A stretch of DNA of 64,000 bases from Caulobacter sp. S45 (GCF_009765965.1 NZ_LMUL01000014.1:849685-913684), one strand, 5' to 3'. Shown: positions 8,333 to 17,381, numbered from the stretch's first letter. Notes: generated by a model from the sequence alone, not told the origin. Numbers and translations are program-made.

Positions 8333-9261
8333 AGGTGTTCGAACTGCCGCAAATCCTCTCCGCACTGGACGAGGACGCCGCCCTCGCGGCGGTGGGGGCG
8401 GCCTTTCGCGGTTTCGCCACGGGTCAGGCGCAACTGACCGCCGTCGGACACCTCGGGTTCACCGATCCGCCGGGCGACTGCCATGTGAAGGGCGCGCGTA
8501 TGGCGGGCGAAGAGGTGTTCGTGGTCAAGCTGGCCAGCAGCTTCTACCGCAACCCCGAGCGCGGCCTTTCCTCCAGCACCGGCTTCATGGCGGTGATGAG
8601 CGCGCGGACGGGAGAGGTGCTCGCCATCCTGCACGACCAGGGCCGCCTGACCGACACGCGCACCGCGATGGCTGGCGTCCTCGCCGCGCGCTGCATCCTG
8701 CGGCCGGGATCGCGCACGCTCGGTATCGTGGGCGCGGGCATCCAGGCGCGGCTGCAGGCCGACCTGATCGGACGCCGCCTCGGCCTGGACGAGGTGTTGA
8801 TCTGGGCGCGTGATCCCTCCCGCGCGACCGCCTTGGCGAGCGACATCGGGGCCAGAGCGGTCGATCTGCCCGAACTCTGCGCGCGCGCGGACCTGATCGT
8901 CACCGCCACGCCCTCGACCGAGCCGTTGATCGGCGTCGAGATGATCCGTTCCGGGGCGCGCATCGTCGCGGTCGGCGCAGACAGTCCCGGCAAGCGGGAA
9001 CTCGATCCTCGCATCCTCGCCTTAGGCCACGTCGTGGTCGATTCCCCCGCACAGTGCCTGGACCACGGCGAGACGGGCTGGGCGGTGCGCGCGGGCTTGA
9101 TCGAACCGGCTTCGCTGATCGAGCTCGGCGCCCTGCTGACCACGCCGCGGGCCTTTGGCGATAGCGACACCGTCGTCGCCGATCTGACGGGCGTGGCGAT
9201 CCAGGACCTCGCCATCGCCACCAGCGTGTGGCGGCGGTTGCAGGCCGGGGACGCGCGATAG
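8329..9261 (+). CDS. Ornithine cyclodeaminase/mu-crystallin family protein (DauB-like candidate)
   Basis: A 310-residue protein of the ornithine cyclodeaminase/mu-crystallin family. The substrate half carries the family KLASSFYRNPERGLSS lysine region and LTDTRTAMAGVLAA; the NAD(P)-binding half has LGIVGAGIQARLQADLI followed by TATPSTEPLI and VGADSPGKRELD. Members include ornithine cyclodeaminase, alanine dehydrogenase, the anabolic L-arginine dehydrogenase DauB, iminosuccinate reductase and EutC. The ATGA overlap with a DauR/YheO-like regulator and the arginine succinyltransferase genes just downstream favour a DauB-like role, turning a 2-keto acid into an L-amino acid, but EutC-like or cyclodeaminase activity is possible. 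Confidence 0.87.
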   Translation: MKVFELPQILSALDEDAALAAVGAAFRGFATGQAQLTAVGHLGFTDPPGDCHVKGARMAGEEVFVVKLASSFYRNPERGLSSSTGFMAVMSARTGEVLAILHDQGRLTDTRTAMAGVLAARCILRPGSRTLGIVGAGIQARLQADLIGRRLGLDEVLIWARDPSRATALASDIGARAVDLPELCARADLIVTATPSTEPLIGVEMIRSGARIVAVGADSPGKRELDPRILALGHVVVDSPAQCLDHGETGWAVRAGLIEPASLIELGALLTTPRAFGDSDTVVADLTGVAIQDLAIATSVWRRLQAGDAR

Positions 9262-9437
9262 CCTGGACGCGAAGGCTTCGCCGCCAACTGCGTCGAAGTT
9301 CACCTTCCCAGATAAGCGGGCGCTTGATTGCACCTGTCGCGAAGCTGGCGCGCCCACATCTGATCTTGCGATGCAAACGCAAGTCGTTGCGCTGGAGCCA
9401 GCGCCATATGTCAGGCTCGTGAAAGCAAACCACGACT

Positions 9438-9452
9438 ACCAGTGACACTGGT
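9438..9452. promoter_or_regulatory. Perfect 15-base palindrome upstream of the serine hydrolase/AST genes
   Basis: ACCAGTG-A-CACTGGT is a perfect inverted repeat with seven-base arms, 70 bases before the start codon of the serine hydrolase. It is a strong candidate operator for a dimeric regulator controlling the genes from 9522 on. The rest of the 260-base spacer 9262-9521 shows no gene or hairpin terminator. Confidence 0.5.
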
Positions 9453-9521
9453 CTGAACGATCGGTCGGCGGGGAAGCGTCGGCCGCTATCGCGGCGCGGT
9501 GACGCCGGGCGTGGAGGGGCG

Positions 9522-11069
9522 ATGACGGCGCACTTGAACTATGGCGTTTCCAGGCGCGGCCTTGGCTCCATGCTGGCCGGCGGGATCGCCGCCTCCGCCC
9601 TGGCGCGCTCGCTCCCGGCTTTCGCGACTAGCGCTGACGACGGCTTGCTCCGTAGCCGTCCCGAGGATCAGGGCGTCGATCCGGCCGCAATCCAGGCCTT
9701 CCTGGACGACCTGGCCGACGCCAAGCTGGAACTCCACAGCTTCATGTTGAGTCGGGGCGGCAAGGTGGTGTCGGAAGGCTGGTGGCGACCCTACAGCGCG
9801 CCGCGTCCGCACATGATGCACTCCCTGACCAAGAGCGTGACGGCCTGCGCCGTCGGCCTCGCCCTGGCGGAGAAGCGCTTCGCCATGACCGACAAGGTGA
9901 TCTCCTTCTTCCCAGAACACCTGCCGCCCGTGGTCAGCGGGAACCTCGCCGCCATGACCGTGCGCGACCTGCTGACCATGCGCACCGGCCACGCCATCGA
10001 GACGTCCGGCGCGGAATGGCGTCCGCTGAAGACCAGCTGGGTGGCCGAGTTCTTCAAGATCCCAGTGGTCTACAAACCCAACACCCACTTCCAGTACACC
10101 AGCGCCGCCACCTACATGCTGTCGGCGATCATCACCAAGACCACCGGGATGCGCCTGCGCGACTACCTGGAGCCGCGCCTGTTCCAACCCTTGGGGATCA
10201 CCGACGTCCACTGGGACCTGGGCCCCGACAACATCAACCCGGGCGCCAACGGACTGAGCTGGCGCACCGCCGACATCCAGAAGCTCTGCATGCTGCACGC
10301 CCAGGGCGGACGCTGGAACGGCCGCCAGGTGCTGCCGGCCGACTGGGTCGCCGCCGCCACCCGCCGCGAAGACGGCGACGCGGACTATGGCTTCCAGTGG
10401 TGGATCGGGCCGGGCGACGCCTACTATTGCCTGGGCCTGTTCTGCCAGGTGGGCCTGGTCTTCCCCCATCACGACGCGGTGCTCAGCTTCACCGCCGCCA
10501 TCGACGGCAGCCGGCTGATCCTGCCCTATGTCTGGAAGCACTTCCCCTCGGCCTTCGCCGCCGGGCCGATCCCGCGCAAGGATGCGGCCTACCTCGGCCT
10601 GCGCGAGCGGATCGGCCGCCTGAACCTGCTAGCGCCGATCATCCCGACGACCTCGCCGCTTGAGAGCAAGATCTCCGGCCGCCGCTTCGAGGTGGCGCCC
10701 AACGAGGATGGGGTGAAGGCGCTCGGCTTCAGCTTCGCGGACGGACGCTGCCTGTTCACCCAGGAGGACGAGCGCGGAACGCACACGATCCAGGTGGGCC
10801 TGCGTGACTGGGTCGAGGGGACCACCACCATGACCGGCGCCAAGCTGCACCACGAGTACGAGCCCGACTCCATGCCTGTCGTGGCCGGGGCGGAATGGAT
10901 CGAGTCGGACCTGCTCAAGATGACCTGGCAGTTCGTGGAGAGCGCCTTTCGCGACACCGTGATCTGCCGCTTCGACGACGACACGCTGACGTTCGACCGC
11001 AGCGTCAACGTCAACTCCGCCGAACTGTTCAGGCCGACCCTGCACGCGAAGTTGGCGGCGCGGGGATAG
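9522..11069 (+). CDS. Exported serine hydrolase of the beta-lactamase/penicillin-binding fold
   Basis: A 515-residue protein beginning with a Tat-type leader, SRRGLGSMLAGGIAASALA. The class C beta-lactamase-like catalytic Ser-x-x-Lys is visible in HSLTKS (about residue 101), and the Tyr-x-Ser/Asn motif in FQYTSAATY. A C-terminal extra domain of about 150 residues (from about residue 370) is beta-rich and unassigned. Family members hydrolyse esters, amides or D-amino-acid peptides outside the cytoplasm. GGAGGGGCG directly precedes the ATG. It is followed after three bases by astA, so it seems to lead an operon with arginine-catabolic genes, which is unusual; its product may feed that pathway. 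Confidence 0.85.
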   Translation: MTAHLNYGVSRRGLGSMLAGGIAASALARSLPAFATSADDGLLRSRPEDQGVDPAAIQAFLDDLADAKLELHSFMLSRGGKVVSEGWWRPYSAPRPHMMHSLTKSVTACAVGLALAEKRFAMTDKVISFFPEHLPPVVSGNLAAMTVRDLLTMRTGHAIETSGAEWRPLKTSWVAEFFKIPVVYKPNTHFQYTSAATYMLSAIITKTTGMRLRDYLEPRLFQPLGITDVHWDLGPDNINPGANGLSWRTADIQKLCMLHAQGGRWNGRQVLPADWVAAATRREDGDADYGFQWWIGPGDAYYCLGLFCQVGLVFPHHDAVLSFTAAIDGSRLILPYVWKHFPSAFAAGPIPRKDAAYLGLRERIGRLNLLAPIIPTTSPLESKISGRRFEVAPNEDGVKALGFSFADGRCLFTQEDERGTHTIQVGLRDWVEGTTTMTGAKLHHEYEPDSMPVVAGAEWIESDLLKMTWQFVESAFRDTVICRFDDDTLTFDRSVNVNSAELFRPTLHAKLAARG

Positions 11070-11072
11070 GTC

Positions 11073-12158
11073 ATGGCCCAAGCACTGTCGCCCGCGAACG
11101 CGTCCAGTTGGGTGGTGCGGCCCGTCCGCGCGACCGATATCGGCGTGCTGGTCGAACTGGCCGAAGCGCTCGGCGCGGGCATGACCACCTTTCCCGCCGA
11201 TCCCGAAGCGATCGCCCGCAAGGTCGAGGCCTCGCTGACCACCTTCGCCGGCCGCGCCGAGCCCGAGGACGCGCAGTACCTGCTGGTGCTGGAGGACCTG
11301 GACGCCAGTCGCGTCGACGGGGTGGCGGCGCTCTACCCCAGCGTCGGCTGGCCGTACGGCTTCTTCTCCTACAAGGTCAACCGGCTGGTGCAGCGCTCGC
11401 GGTCGCTGAACAGGCGGGTGGACATCGAGCTGCTGACCATCGCCAACGACTATACCGGCGTGACCGAGGTCGGCACCCTGGCCGTGCGGCCGACCCTGCG
11501 GGGGACCGGCGCCGCGCGGTTCCTGGCGCGCTCGCGCTACATGCTGATCGCCGCCTTCCCCCAGCTGTTCGCCACCCGAGTGATGGCCGAGATGCGCGGC
11601 TGGCAGGAGGCCGACGACCGCAGCCCGTTCTGGGATGCCGTTGGCGCACGCTTCTTCCACATGGACTTCGCCGAGGCCGACCGGCTGAGCGCGGTGGAGG
11701 GCGCGGAATTCATCGCCGAGCTGATGCCCAAGCACCCGATCTACACCGACATCCTGCCCGACGACGCGCGCCGCGCCATCGGTCGCCCCCACGCCTCCAG
11801 CGCCGCCGCCATGGCCATGCTGCTCGATGAAGGCTTCCGCTACGAACAGCACGTGGACGTGTTCGACGCCGGGCCCCAGGTCCACGCCGAGCGCGACCGC
11901 ATCCACACCGTCGCCGACAGTCGCCTGACCCGGCTGCAGCGTGCGTCAGGCCGCGCCGGACAGCCGGTTCTGGTGTCGACGCTGGAGCTGGAGGCGTTCC
12001 GGGTGGTCCAGACCTCGGCCCACCCCGGCGACCACGTGCTGGAACTGCCGGACGTGGCCCAGCGCGCCCTGGAGCTGTCGATTGGCGGCCCGGTGCGCGT
12101 CTCGCCCACCCGCGCCCATGCCGGCCGCGTGGACGCACCTCGGCAAGCGCAGGGCTGA
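11073..12158 (+). CDS. astA: Arginine N-succinyltransferase
   Basis: A 361-residue AstA/AruF-family acyltransferase (GNAT-related) that transfers succinyl from succinyl-CoA to the alpha-amino group of arginine, the first AST pathway step. Recognisable parts are VVRPVRATDIGVLVELA at the N-terminus, GVAALYPSVGWPYGFFSYK, ELLTIANDYTGVTEVGTLAV, FATRVMAEMRGWQ and the long C-terminal FDAGPQVHAERDRIHTV. Length fits the family (about 340-360). It sits between the serine hydrolase and astD with gaps of only a few bases, indicating one transcript. astB and astE, needed to finish the classic pathway, are not in the window. Confidence 0.92.
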   Translation: MAQALSPANASSWVVRPVRATDIGVLVELAEALGAGMTTFPADPEAIARKVEASLTTFAGRAEPEDAQYLLVLEDLDASRVDGVAALYPSVGWPYGFFSYKVNRLVQRSRSLNRRVDIELLTIANDYTGVTEVGTLAVRPTLRGTGAARFLARSRYMLIAAFPQLFATRVMAEMRGWQEADDRSPFWDAVGARFFHMDFAEADRLSAVEGAEFIAELMPKHPIYTDILPDDARRAIGRPHASSAAAMAMLLDEGFRYEQHVDVFDAGPQVHAERDRIHTVADSRLTRLQRASGRAGQPVLVSTLELEAFRVVQTSAHPGDHVLELPDVAQRALELSIGGPVRVSPTRAHAGRVDAPRQAQG

Positions 12159-12163
12159 CGACG

Positions 12164-13579
12164 ATGGCCGACATCCTGACCTCCTACGAACCCGCCACGG
12201 GCAAAGTGCTCTGGAGTGGTGAGAGCGCCTCGTCGACCGGCGTCGATGCGGCGATGGCTAAGGCGCGCAAGGCGTTCCCAGCCTGGGCTTCCACGTCGCT
12301 GGATCACCGGATTGAGCGGCTGCGCGCCTTCCAGGCCAAGGTGCGCGAGCGGGCCGACGCTTTCGCCGAGCTGATCGCGCGCGAAACCGGCAAGCCGCTA
12401 TGGGACGCCAAGGGCGAGGTCGACGCGGTCGCCGCCAAGGTCGACATCTCGATCCAGGCCCACGACCAGCGCACCGGGACCCGCACGCAGGAGGCCGACG
12501 GCCTGCGCCAGGCGCTGCGACACCGCCCGCACGGCGTGCTGGGCGTGCTCGGCCCTTACAACTTTCCCGCCCACCTCCCGAATGGCCAGATCGTGCCGGC
12601 GCTGCTGGCCGGCAATGTGGTGGTGTTCAAGCCCTCGGAACTGACCCCGGCCTCGGCCGCGTTCATGGCCGCCTGCTGGCGCGACAGCGGCTTGCCGAAC
12701 GGCGTGCTGAGCGTGGTCCAAGGCGATGGGCGTATCGGCAAGGCCTTGGCTGGGCACGCCGATCTCGACGGCCTGCTGTTCACCGGCTCGGCCACGACCG
12801 GCGCGGCCCTGCACCGCCAGTTCGCCGATGCGCCGCACAAGGTGTTGGCGCTGGAGATGGGCGGCAACAACCCGCTGATCTGGTGGGACGGCGACGATCT
12901 TGAAGCCGCCGCCCAGGTGGTGGTGCAGTCCGCCTTCCTGTCGAGCGGTCAGAGATGCACCTGCGCCCGACGCCTGATCCTGCCCGAGCACCTGGCTAGG
13001 TCGGCGATCGAGGCGCTGGTGGCGGTGATCGACCGATTGATCGTCGGCGACCCGTTCGACCAACCCCAACCCTTCATGGGTCCGGTGATCGACATGCGCG
13101 CGGCGAACGGCCTGACGCACGCCTTCCGCGATCTGGTCGGGCGCGGTGGGAAGAGCATTCGTGAACTGGCCGCGCAGCGTCCCGGCCTTCCCTTCCTGTC
13201 GCCGGCGCTGATCGACGTCACCGACGTCGCCGACCCTTCCGACGAGGAACGGTTCGGTCCCCTGCTCCAGCTCGTACGCGTGCCCGATTTCGACGCCGCC
13301 CTGGCCGCCGCCAACGCCACCCGTTTCGGCCTGTCGGCCGGCTTGGTGGGCGGTGACGAGGCGCTCTACCAGCGGTTCTGGACTGGGGTGCGCGCGGGCG
13401 TGGTCAACTGGAACCGGCCGATGACCGGCGCCTCGTCCAACGCCCCGTTCGGCGGGGTCGGCGCTTCGGGCAATCATCGCCCGGCCGCCTACTACGCCGC
13501 CGACGCCTGCGCCTATCCGGTGGCGAGCCTGGAGGCCCTGGCCCCCTCCCCGCCCATCGCCCACGGCCTGGCGGCCTGA
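12164..13579 (+). CDS. astD: N-succinylglutamate 5-semialdehyde dehydrogenase
   Basis: A 471-residue aldehyde dehydrogenase oxidising succinylglutamate semialdehyde with NAD+. The ALDH pattern is complete: PYNFPAHLPNGQIVPALLAGN and FKPSELTP at the cofactor site, LLFTGSATTGAALHRQF, LEMGGNNPLIW with the general-base glutamate, and SGQRCTCARRLI with the catalytic Cys. RPHGVLGVLGPYNFPAHLPNG is characteristic of AstD. It begins five bases after astA and is followed by the aminotransferase. The order here (A-D-C) differs from the enteric astCADBE. Confidence 0.92.
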   Translation: MADILTSYEPATGKVLWSGESASSTGVDAAMAKARKAFPAWASTSLDHRIERLRAFQAKVRERADAFAELIARETGKPLWDAKGEVDAVAAKVDISIQAHDQRTGTRTQEADGLRQALRHRPHGVLGVLGPYNFPAHLPNGQIVPALLAGNVVVFKPSELTPASAAFMAACWRDSGLPNGVLSVVQGDGRIGKALAGHADLDGLLFTGSATTGAALHRQFADAPHKVLALEMGGNNPLIWWDGDDLEAAAQVVVQSAFLSSGQRCTCARRLILPEHLARSAIEALVAVIDRLIVGDPFDQPQPFMGPVIDMRAANGLTHAFRDLVGRGGKSIRELAAQRPGLPFLSPALIDVTDVADPSDEERFGPLLQLVRVPDFDAALAAANATRFGLSAGLVGGDEALYQRFWTGVRAGVVNWNRPMTGASSNAPFGGVGASGNHRPAAYYAADACAYPVASLEALAPSPPIAHGLAA

Positions 13580-13620
13580 TCGCCGCCCCGACGAGCTTCG
13601 CTTCCCAAGGAGACTACGCC

Positions 13621-14808
13621 ATGACCCCCGTGCTGATGCCCGTCTACGGCCGCAGCGAAGTCGCGCCGGTGCGGGGAGAAGGTCCCCACCTGTTCGATGC
13701 GGACGGCCGGCGCTGGCTCGACTTCGCCAGCGGCATCGCGGTGAACGCGCTCGGCCACAGCCACCCGCATCTGGTAGGCGCGATCCAACGGCAGGCGGCG
13801 CTGCTGATGCACACCTCCAACCTCTACACCCTGCCGGGCCAGCAGCGGCTGGCGGAGCGGCTGACCGCCCTGACCTTCGCCGACACGGTGTTCTTCACCA
13901 ACTCGGGGGCCGAGGCGCTGGAAGCGACGCTGAAGACCTGCCTGCGCTGGCTCGATGCGGACGGGCGCAGCGAGGCCAAGGTGCTGACCTTCTCCGGCGC
14001 CTTCCACGGGCGCACGCTGGCCACCATCTCGGCCACCGACCAGCCCAAGGTGCGCAACGGCTTCGGCACGGTCCTGGAGCGCTTCGTCACCGTCCCCTTC
14101 GACGATCTGGCGGCGGCCGAAGCGGCGGTGAACGCGGGAAATATCGGCGCCATCCTGGTCGAGCCGATCCAGGGCGAGAGCGGCATCCGTCCCACCAGCC
14201 CAGCCTTCCTGCAAGGACTGCGGCGGCTGGCCGATGACCACAACCTGTTGCTGGCCTTCGACGAGGTGCAGAGCGGGATCGGGCGCACCGGGACCCTGTT
14301 CGCCTACGAACAGTACGGCGTCGCCCCGGACGTGATGGCGGTCGGCAAGGGCGTCGGCGGGGGCTTTCCGCTCGGCGCCTGTCTTGCGACCGCAAACGCC
14401 GCTTCCGGCATGACGGCGGGGATGCACGGCTCGACCTACGGCGGCAATCCGCTGGCGATGGCGGCGGGCGAAGCGGTGCTGGACGTGGTGGCCGAGCCGG
14501 CCTTCCTCGCCCAGGTGCGCGAGACGTCCGCGATCTTGCGCGGCCGGCTGGAGACGTTGGCGACCGAGGTCCCCGGCCTGTTCCTGGAGGTGCGGGGCCT
14601 GGGCCTGATGCTGGGCGTGAAGCTGAACGGCGACAGCCGCGCCTTTGTCGCCCACGCCCGCACCTACGGCCTGCTGACGGCGGCGGCCGGCGACAATGTG
14701 GTGCGCATCCTGCCGCCGCTGATCATCGAGCCGCAGCACATCGAGGAAGCCATCGCCAAGCTCGGCGAAGCGGCTCGCACATTTCCACGCGCCCAAGCCG
14801 CCGCCTGA
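13621..14808 (+). CDS. Acetylornithine/succinylornithine aminotransferase
   Basis: A 395-residue class III PLP aminotransferase of the ArgD/AstC group. Markers are DADGRRWLDFASGIAVNALGH at the N-terminus, FFTNSGAEALEATLK, FHGRTLATISAT, AFDEVQSGIGRTG with the PLP-binding Asp, and MAVGKGVGGGFPLGA with the Schiff-base lysine, then GSTYGGNPLA. ArgD (arginine synthesis) and AstC (catabolism) cannot be told apart by sequence alone; adjacency to astA and astD on the same strand favours the catabolic AstC role. A good AAGGAG ribosome site stands 10 bases before the ATG, so it may be translated independently of astD. Confidence 0.9.
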   Translation: MTPVLMPVYGRSEVAPVRGEGPHLFDADGRRWLDFASGIAVNALGHSHPHLVGAIQRQAALLMHTSNLYTLPGQQRLAERLTALTFADTVFFTNSGAEALEATLKTCLRWLDADGRSEAKVLTFSGAFHGRTLATISATDQPKVRNGFGTVLERFVTVPFDDLAAAEAAVNAGNIGAILVEPIQGESGIRPTSPAFLQGLRRLADDHNLLLAFDEVQSGIGRTGTLFAYEQYGVAPDVMAVGKGVGGGFPLGACLATANAASGMTAGMHGSTYGGNPLAMAAGEAVLDVVAEPAFLAQVRETSAILRGRLETLATEVPGLFLEVRGLGLMLGVKLNGDSRAFVAHARTYGLLTAAAGDNVVRILPPLIIEPQHIEEAIAKLGEAARTFPRAQAAA

Positions 14809-14844
14809 TGCTAATGCGAACAGGTCTCATCTGAAGGGCCGACC

Positions 14845-15957
14845 TTGAACCCCGCGATCCTGCGCGCCCGGCCGACTCTGCTCAAAATCCACCGCTGGGT
14901 CGGCGTCTGCCTGGGGTTCATGATCATCCTCCAGGGCCTGACCGGCAGCGTCACCGCCTTTCGCCACGAGTTGAACCGGCTGGTGCACGCCTCCGCCCTG
15001 GTGGTGGCGCCGAACCGCCCCGCCGCCCCGGTGCAGGCCGTGATCAAGTCGCTCAAGGCGGCGGTTCCCGGCGCACGGCTGACGCGGCTGGATTATCCGA
15101 CCCGACCGGACGAGGCCTATTTCGCCCGGCTCGAGGGCAAGGGCGGCGTGGTGCTGGCCACGGTCGACCCCTCCACGGCGCAGGTGCTGCGCCAGGGTGG
15201 CTTCTGGGCCTGGCCGGTGGAGCTGATCTACCAACTCCACTACACCTTGGTCGCAGGCGAGATCGGCGAGCGGGTCGTCGGGCTGACCGGGCTGGCGATC
15301 CTGTTCATGGCCGTCACCGGACCCCTGGTCTGGTGGCCGGGGACGCGCGGCTTGAAGCGCGCCTTCAAGGTCGAGACCGGGGTCAACGCCTATCGCACCA
15401 CCCGCGACCTGCATCGGCTGCTCGGCATCTGCATCGCTCTGGTGCTGGGGGTGATCGCCTTCACCGGGATCAACATGGCGTGGCGGCCGTGGCTGCAGCC
15501 CCTGGTCTCCGCCGTCGCGCCCATGCATCCAGGACCCAAGGCGAAGCCGCCCAAGGGCGACTGCCGGAAGCCCTTGCCGCTCGATCAGGTCGTCGCCGCC
15601 GCTCAGGCGCGCGAAAGCGGGGAAGCGGTGCGCAGCCTTCGCTACCCGGGCAAGACATCGCGCACCCTGAACGTATTGCTGCACGCCCGCCTGACCCGCC
15701 CGCGCGCCACCGACCAGGTCATGGTCGACACCTGCACCGCCCAGGTTCTGAGCGTGCGCGAGGCCGCCAAGGCCAGTGGCGGCGACGCCTTCTACGATTG
15801 GCTCCTGCCGATCCATTCGGGCGAGTGGCTGAACACGCCAGGACGCGTGCTCGACGAGCTGGCGGCGCTGAGCCTGATCGGGCTGGGCGGCACAGGCTAT
15901 TGGCTATGGGCGACCCGAAGCGCCAAGATGCGCAGGACAAGGAAGGCGCGCGGATGA
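14845..15957 (+). CDS. PepSY-associated transmembrane helix family protein
   Basis: A 370-residue inner-membrane protein of the PepSY_TM family. Hydrophobic segments lie at about residues 20-42 (VGVCLGFMIILQGLTGSVTAF), 145-165 (LTGLAILFMAVTGPLVWWPG), 190-212 (LLGICIALVLGVIAFTGINMAW) and near the C-terminus. Conserved HRWVG, FRHELNR and LHRLLG histidine-containing motifs are typical, and two soluble PepSY-like stretches face the periplasm. Related proteins are often linked to siderophore uptake or ferric reduction, but here no such genes adjoin. TTG at 14845 after AAGGG is the likely start. It overlaps the M20 peptidase start by ATGA. Confidence 0.82.
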   Translation: MNPAILRARPTLLKIHRWVGVCLGFMIILQGLTGSVTAFRHELNRLVHASALVVAPNRPAAPVQAVIKSLKAAVPGARLTRLDYPTRPDEAYFARLEGKGGVVLATVDPSTAQVLRQGGFWAWPVELIYQLHYTLVAGEIGERVVGLTGLAILFMAVTGPLVWWPGTRGLKRAFKVETGVNAYRTTRDLHRLLGICIALVLGVIAFTGINMAWRPWLQPLVSAVAPMHPGPKAKPPKGDCRKPLPLDQVVAAAQARESGEAVRSLRYPGKTSRTLNVLLHARLTRPRATDQVMVDTCTAQVLSVREAAKASGGDAFYDWLLPIHSGEWLNTPGRVLDELAALSLIGLGGTGYWLWATRSAKMRRTRKARG

Positions 15958-17381
15958 GACGACACCTCGCCATACTAATAGCCGCTTCCGCCCTGACGGC
16001 GCCGGCCGCCAGCCACGCCCAGACGGCCGAGAAACCGACCGACCCGAGCCGCGCCCGCTTCCTCGCGCTCTACAAGGAAATGGTGGAGACCGACACCACC
16101 TACTCGGTCGGAAGCTGCACCCTCGCCGCCGAACAGGTGGCGGCCCGGCTGAAGGCCGCAGGTTTCCCCGACGCCGACGTCCATGTGCTTGTCCCAGACG
16201 GCAAGCCGCGCTTCGGCGCGCTGGCGGCGATCCTGCACGGAACCGACAAGACCGCACCGCCCCTGCTGCTGCTGGCCCACATCGACGTGGTCGAGGCCAA
16301 GCGCTCGGACTGGAAGCGCGACCCGTTCAAGCTGATCGAAGAGGACGGCTACTACTACGGACGCGGGACCAATGACGACAAGGCCATGGCCGCATCGTTC
16401 GCCGACATCTTGATCCGCTACCGACAGGAGGGCTTTCAGCCCCGGCGCGACATCAAGCTGGCGCTCACCTGCGGCGAGGAGACGTCCGACCAGTTCGACG
16501 GCGCGCAGTATCTGACCGAGCACGATCGCTGGGCGGTGCAGGCGGGCATGGCGCTGAACGAAGGCGGCGCAGGCCTGCTGGACGATCAGGGGAGACCGCT
16601 CGCCAACGCCATCCAGGCGGGCGAGAAAATCTACCAGGACTACAGGCTGGTCGTGACCAACCCCGGCGGCCACAGCTCGCGCCCACGCAAGGACAACGCG
16701 GTCTACCAGTTGGCCCACGCCCTGGTGCGGCTGGAGGCCTCGCCCTTCCCGGTGCGCCTGAGCCCGGTGACACGCGCCTACTTCACCGCCATGGCTTCGC
16801 TGACCCCCGATCCGCTCGCCGCCGACCTGCGCGCGATGGGCGGCCCGAACCTGCCGCCAGCCGACGTGCTGGCGCGGGTGGCCCAGGACCCGGCCTGGAA
16901 CAGCACGATGCGCACCACCTGCGTCGCCACCCAGGTCAACGCCGGCCATGCGCCCAACGCCTTAGCCCAACACGCCGAGGCCAACGTCAACTGCCGCATC
17001 CTGCCCGATGAAACGGTGGAGCAGACCCGCCTCGCCCTGGAACAGGCGATCGACGACAAGGACGTCGTCGTCAGCCTAGCCGCCCAGCCCAGCCCCCAGT
17101 CGCCAGCGCCGCCGCTCACCGATGCGGTGCTTGGGCCAGCCCGCCAGGTCTCCAACCAGATCTGGCCGAGCGTCCCCTTGATACCGACAATGGCGACGGG
17201 CGGAACCGACGGCGCCTTCACCAATGCGGCCGGCATCCCGACCTATGGCCTGGGCGGCATTTTCCGCGATCCGGACGGCGACGGCATCCATGGGCTGAAC
17301 GAGCGCATCCGCATCCGTTCGCTCTACGACAGCCGCGAGTTCCTCTATCGGGTGGTGAGGCTCTACGCTTCCACCGGCTGA
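15954..17381 (+). CDS. Exported M20 family metallopeptidase
   Basis: A 475-residue zinc peptidase/deacylase. The N-terminus is a Sec signal peptide (RRHLAILIAASALTAPAASHAQ, cleavage near residue 22). Zinc ligands and catalytic residues are in LLLLAHIDVVEA (His-x-Asp), YYYGRGTNDDKA (bridging Asp), LTCGEETSDQF (Glu-Glu) and a late GIFRDPDGDGIHGLNE (His). The insert between the two halves forms the dimerisation domain, beginning VVTNPGGHSSRP. Family members cleave dipeptides, carnosine-like peptides or N-acyl amino acids. The start overlaps the PepSY gene stop. The 3' end overlaps the convergent histidine kinase gene by 19 bases. It could supply amino acids to the upstream catabolic enzymes from the periplasm. 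Confidence 0.88.
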   Translation: MRRHLAILIAASALTAPAASHAQTAEKPTDPSRARFLALYKEMVETDTTYSVGSCTLAAEQVAARLKAAGFPDADVHVLVPDGKPRFGALAAILHGTDKTAPPLLLLAHIDVVEAKRSDWKRDPFKLIEEDGYYYGRGTNDDKAMAASFADILIRYRQEGFQPRRDIKLALTCGEETSDQFDGAQYLTEHDRWAVQAGMALNEGGAGLLDDQGRPLANAIQAGEKIYQDYRLVVTNPGGHSSRPRKDNAVYQLAHALVRLEASPFPVRLSPVTRAYFTAMASLTPDPLAADLRAMGGPNLPPADVLARVAQDPAWNSTMRTTCVATQVNAGHAPNALAQHAEANVNCRILPDETVEQTRLALEQAIDDKDVVVSLAAQPSPQSPAPPLTDAVLGPARQVSNQIWPSVPLIPTMATGGTDGAFTNAAGIPTYGLGGIFRDPDGDGIHGLNERIRIRSLYDSREFLYRVVRLYASTG

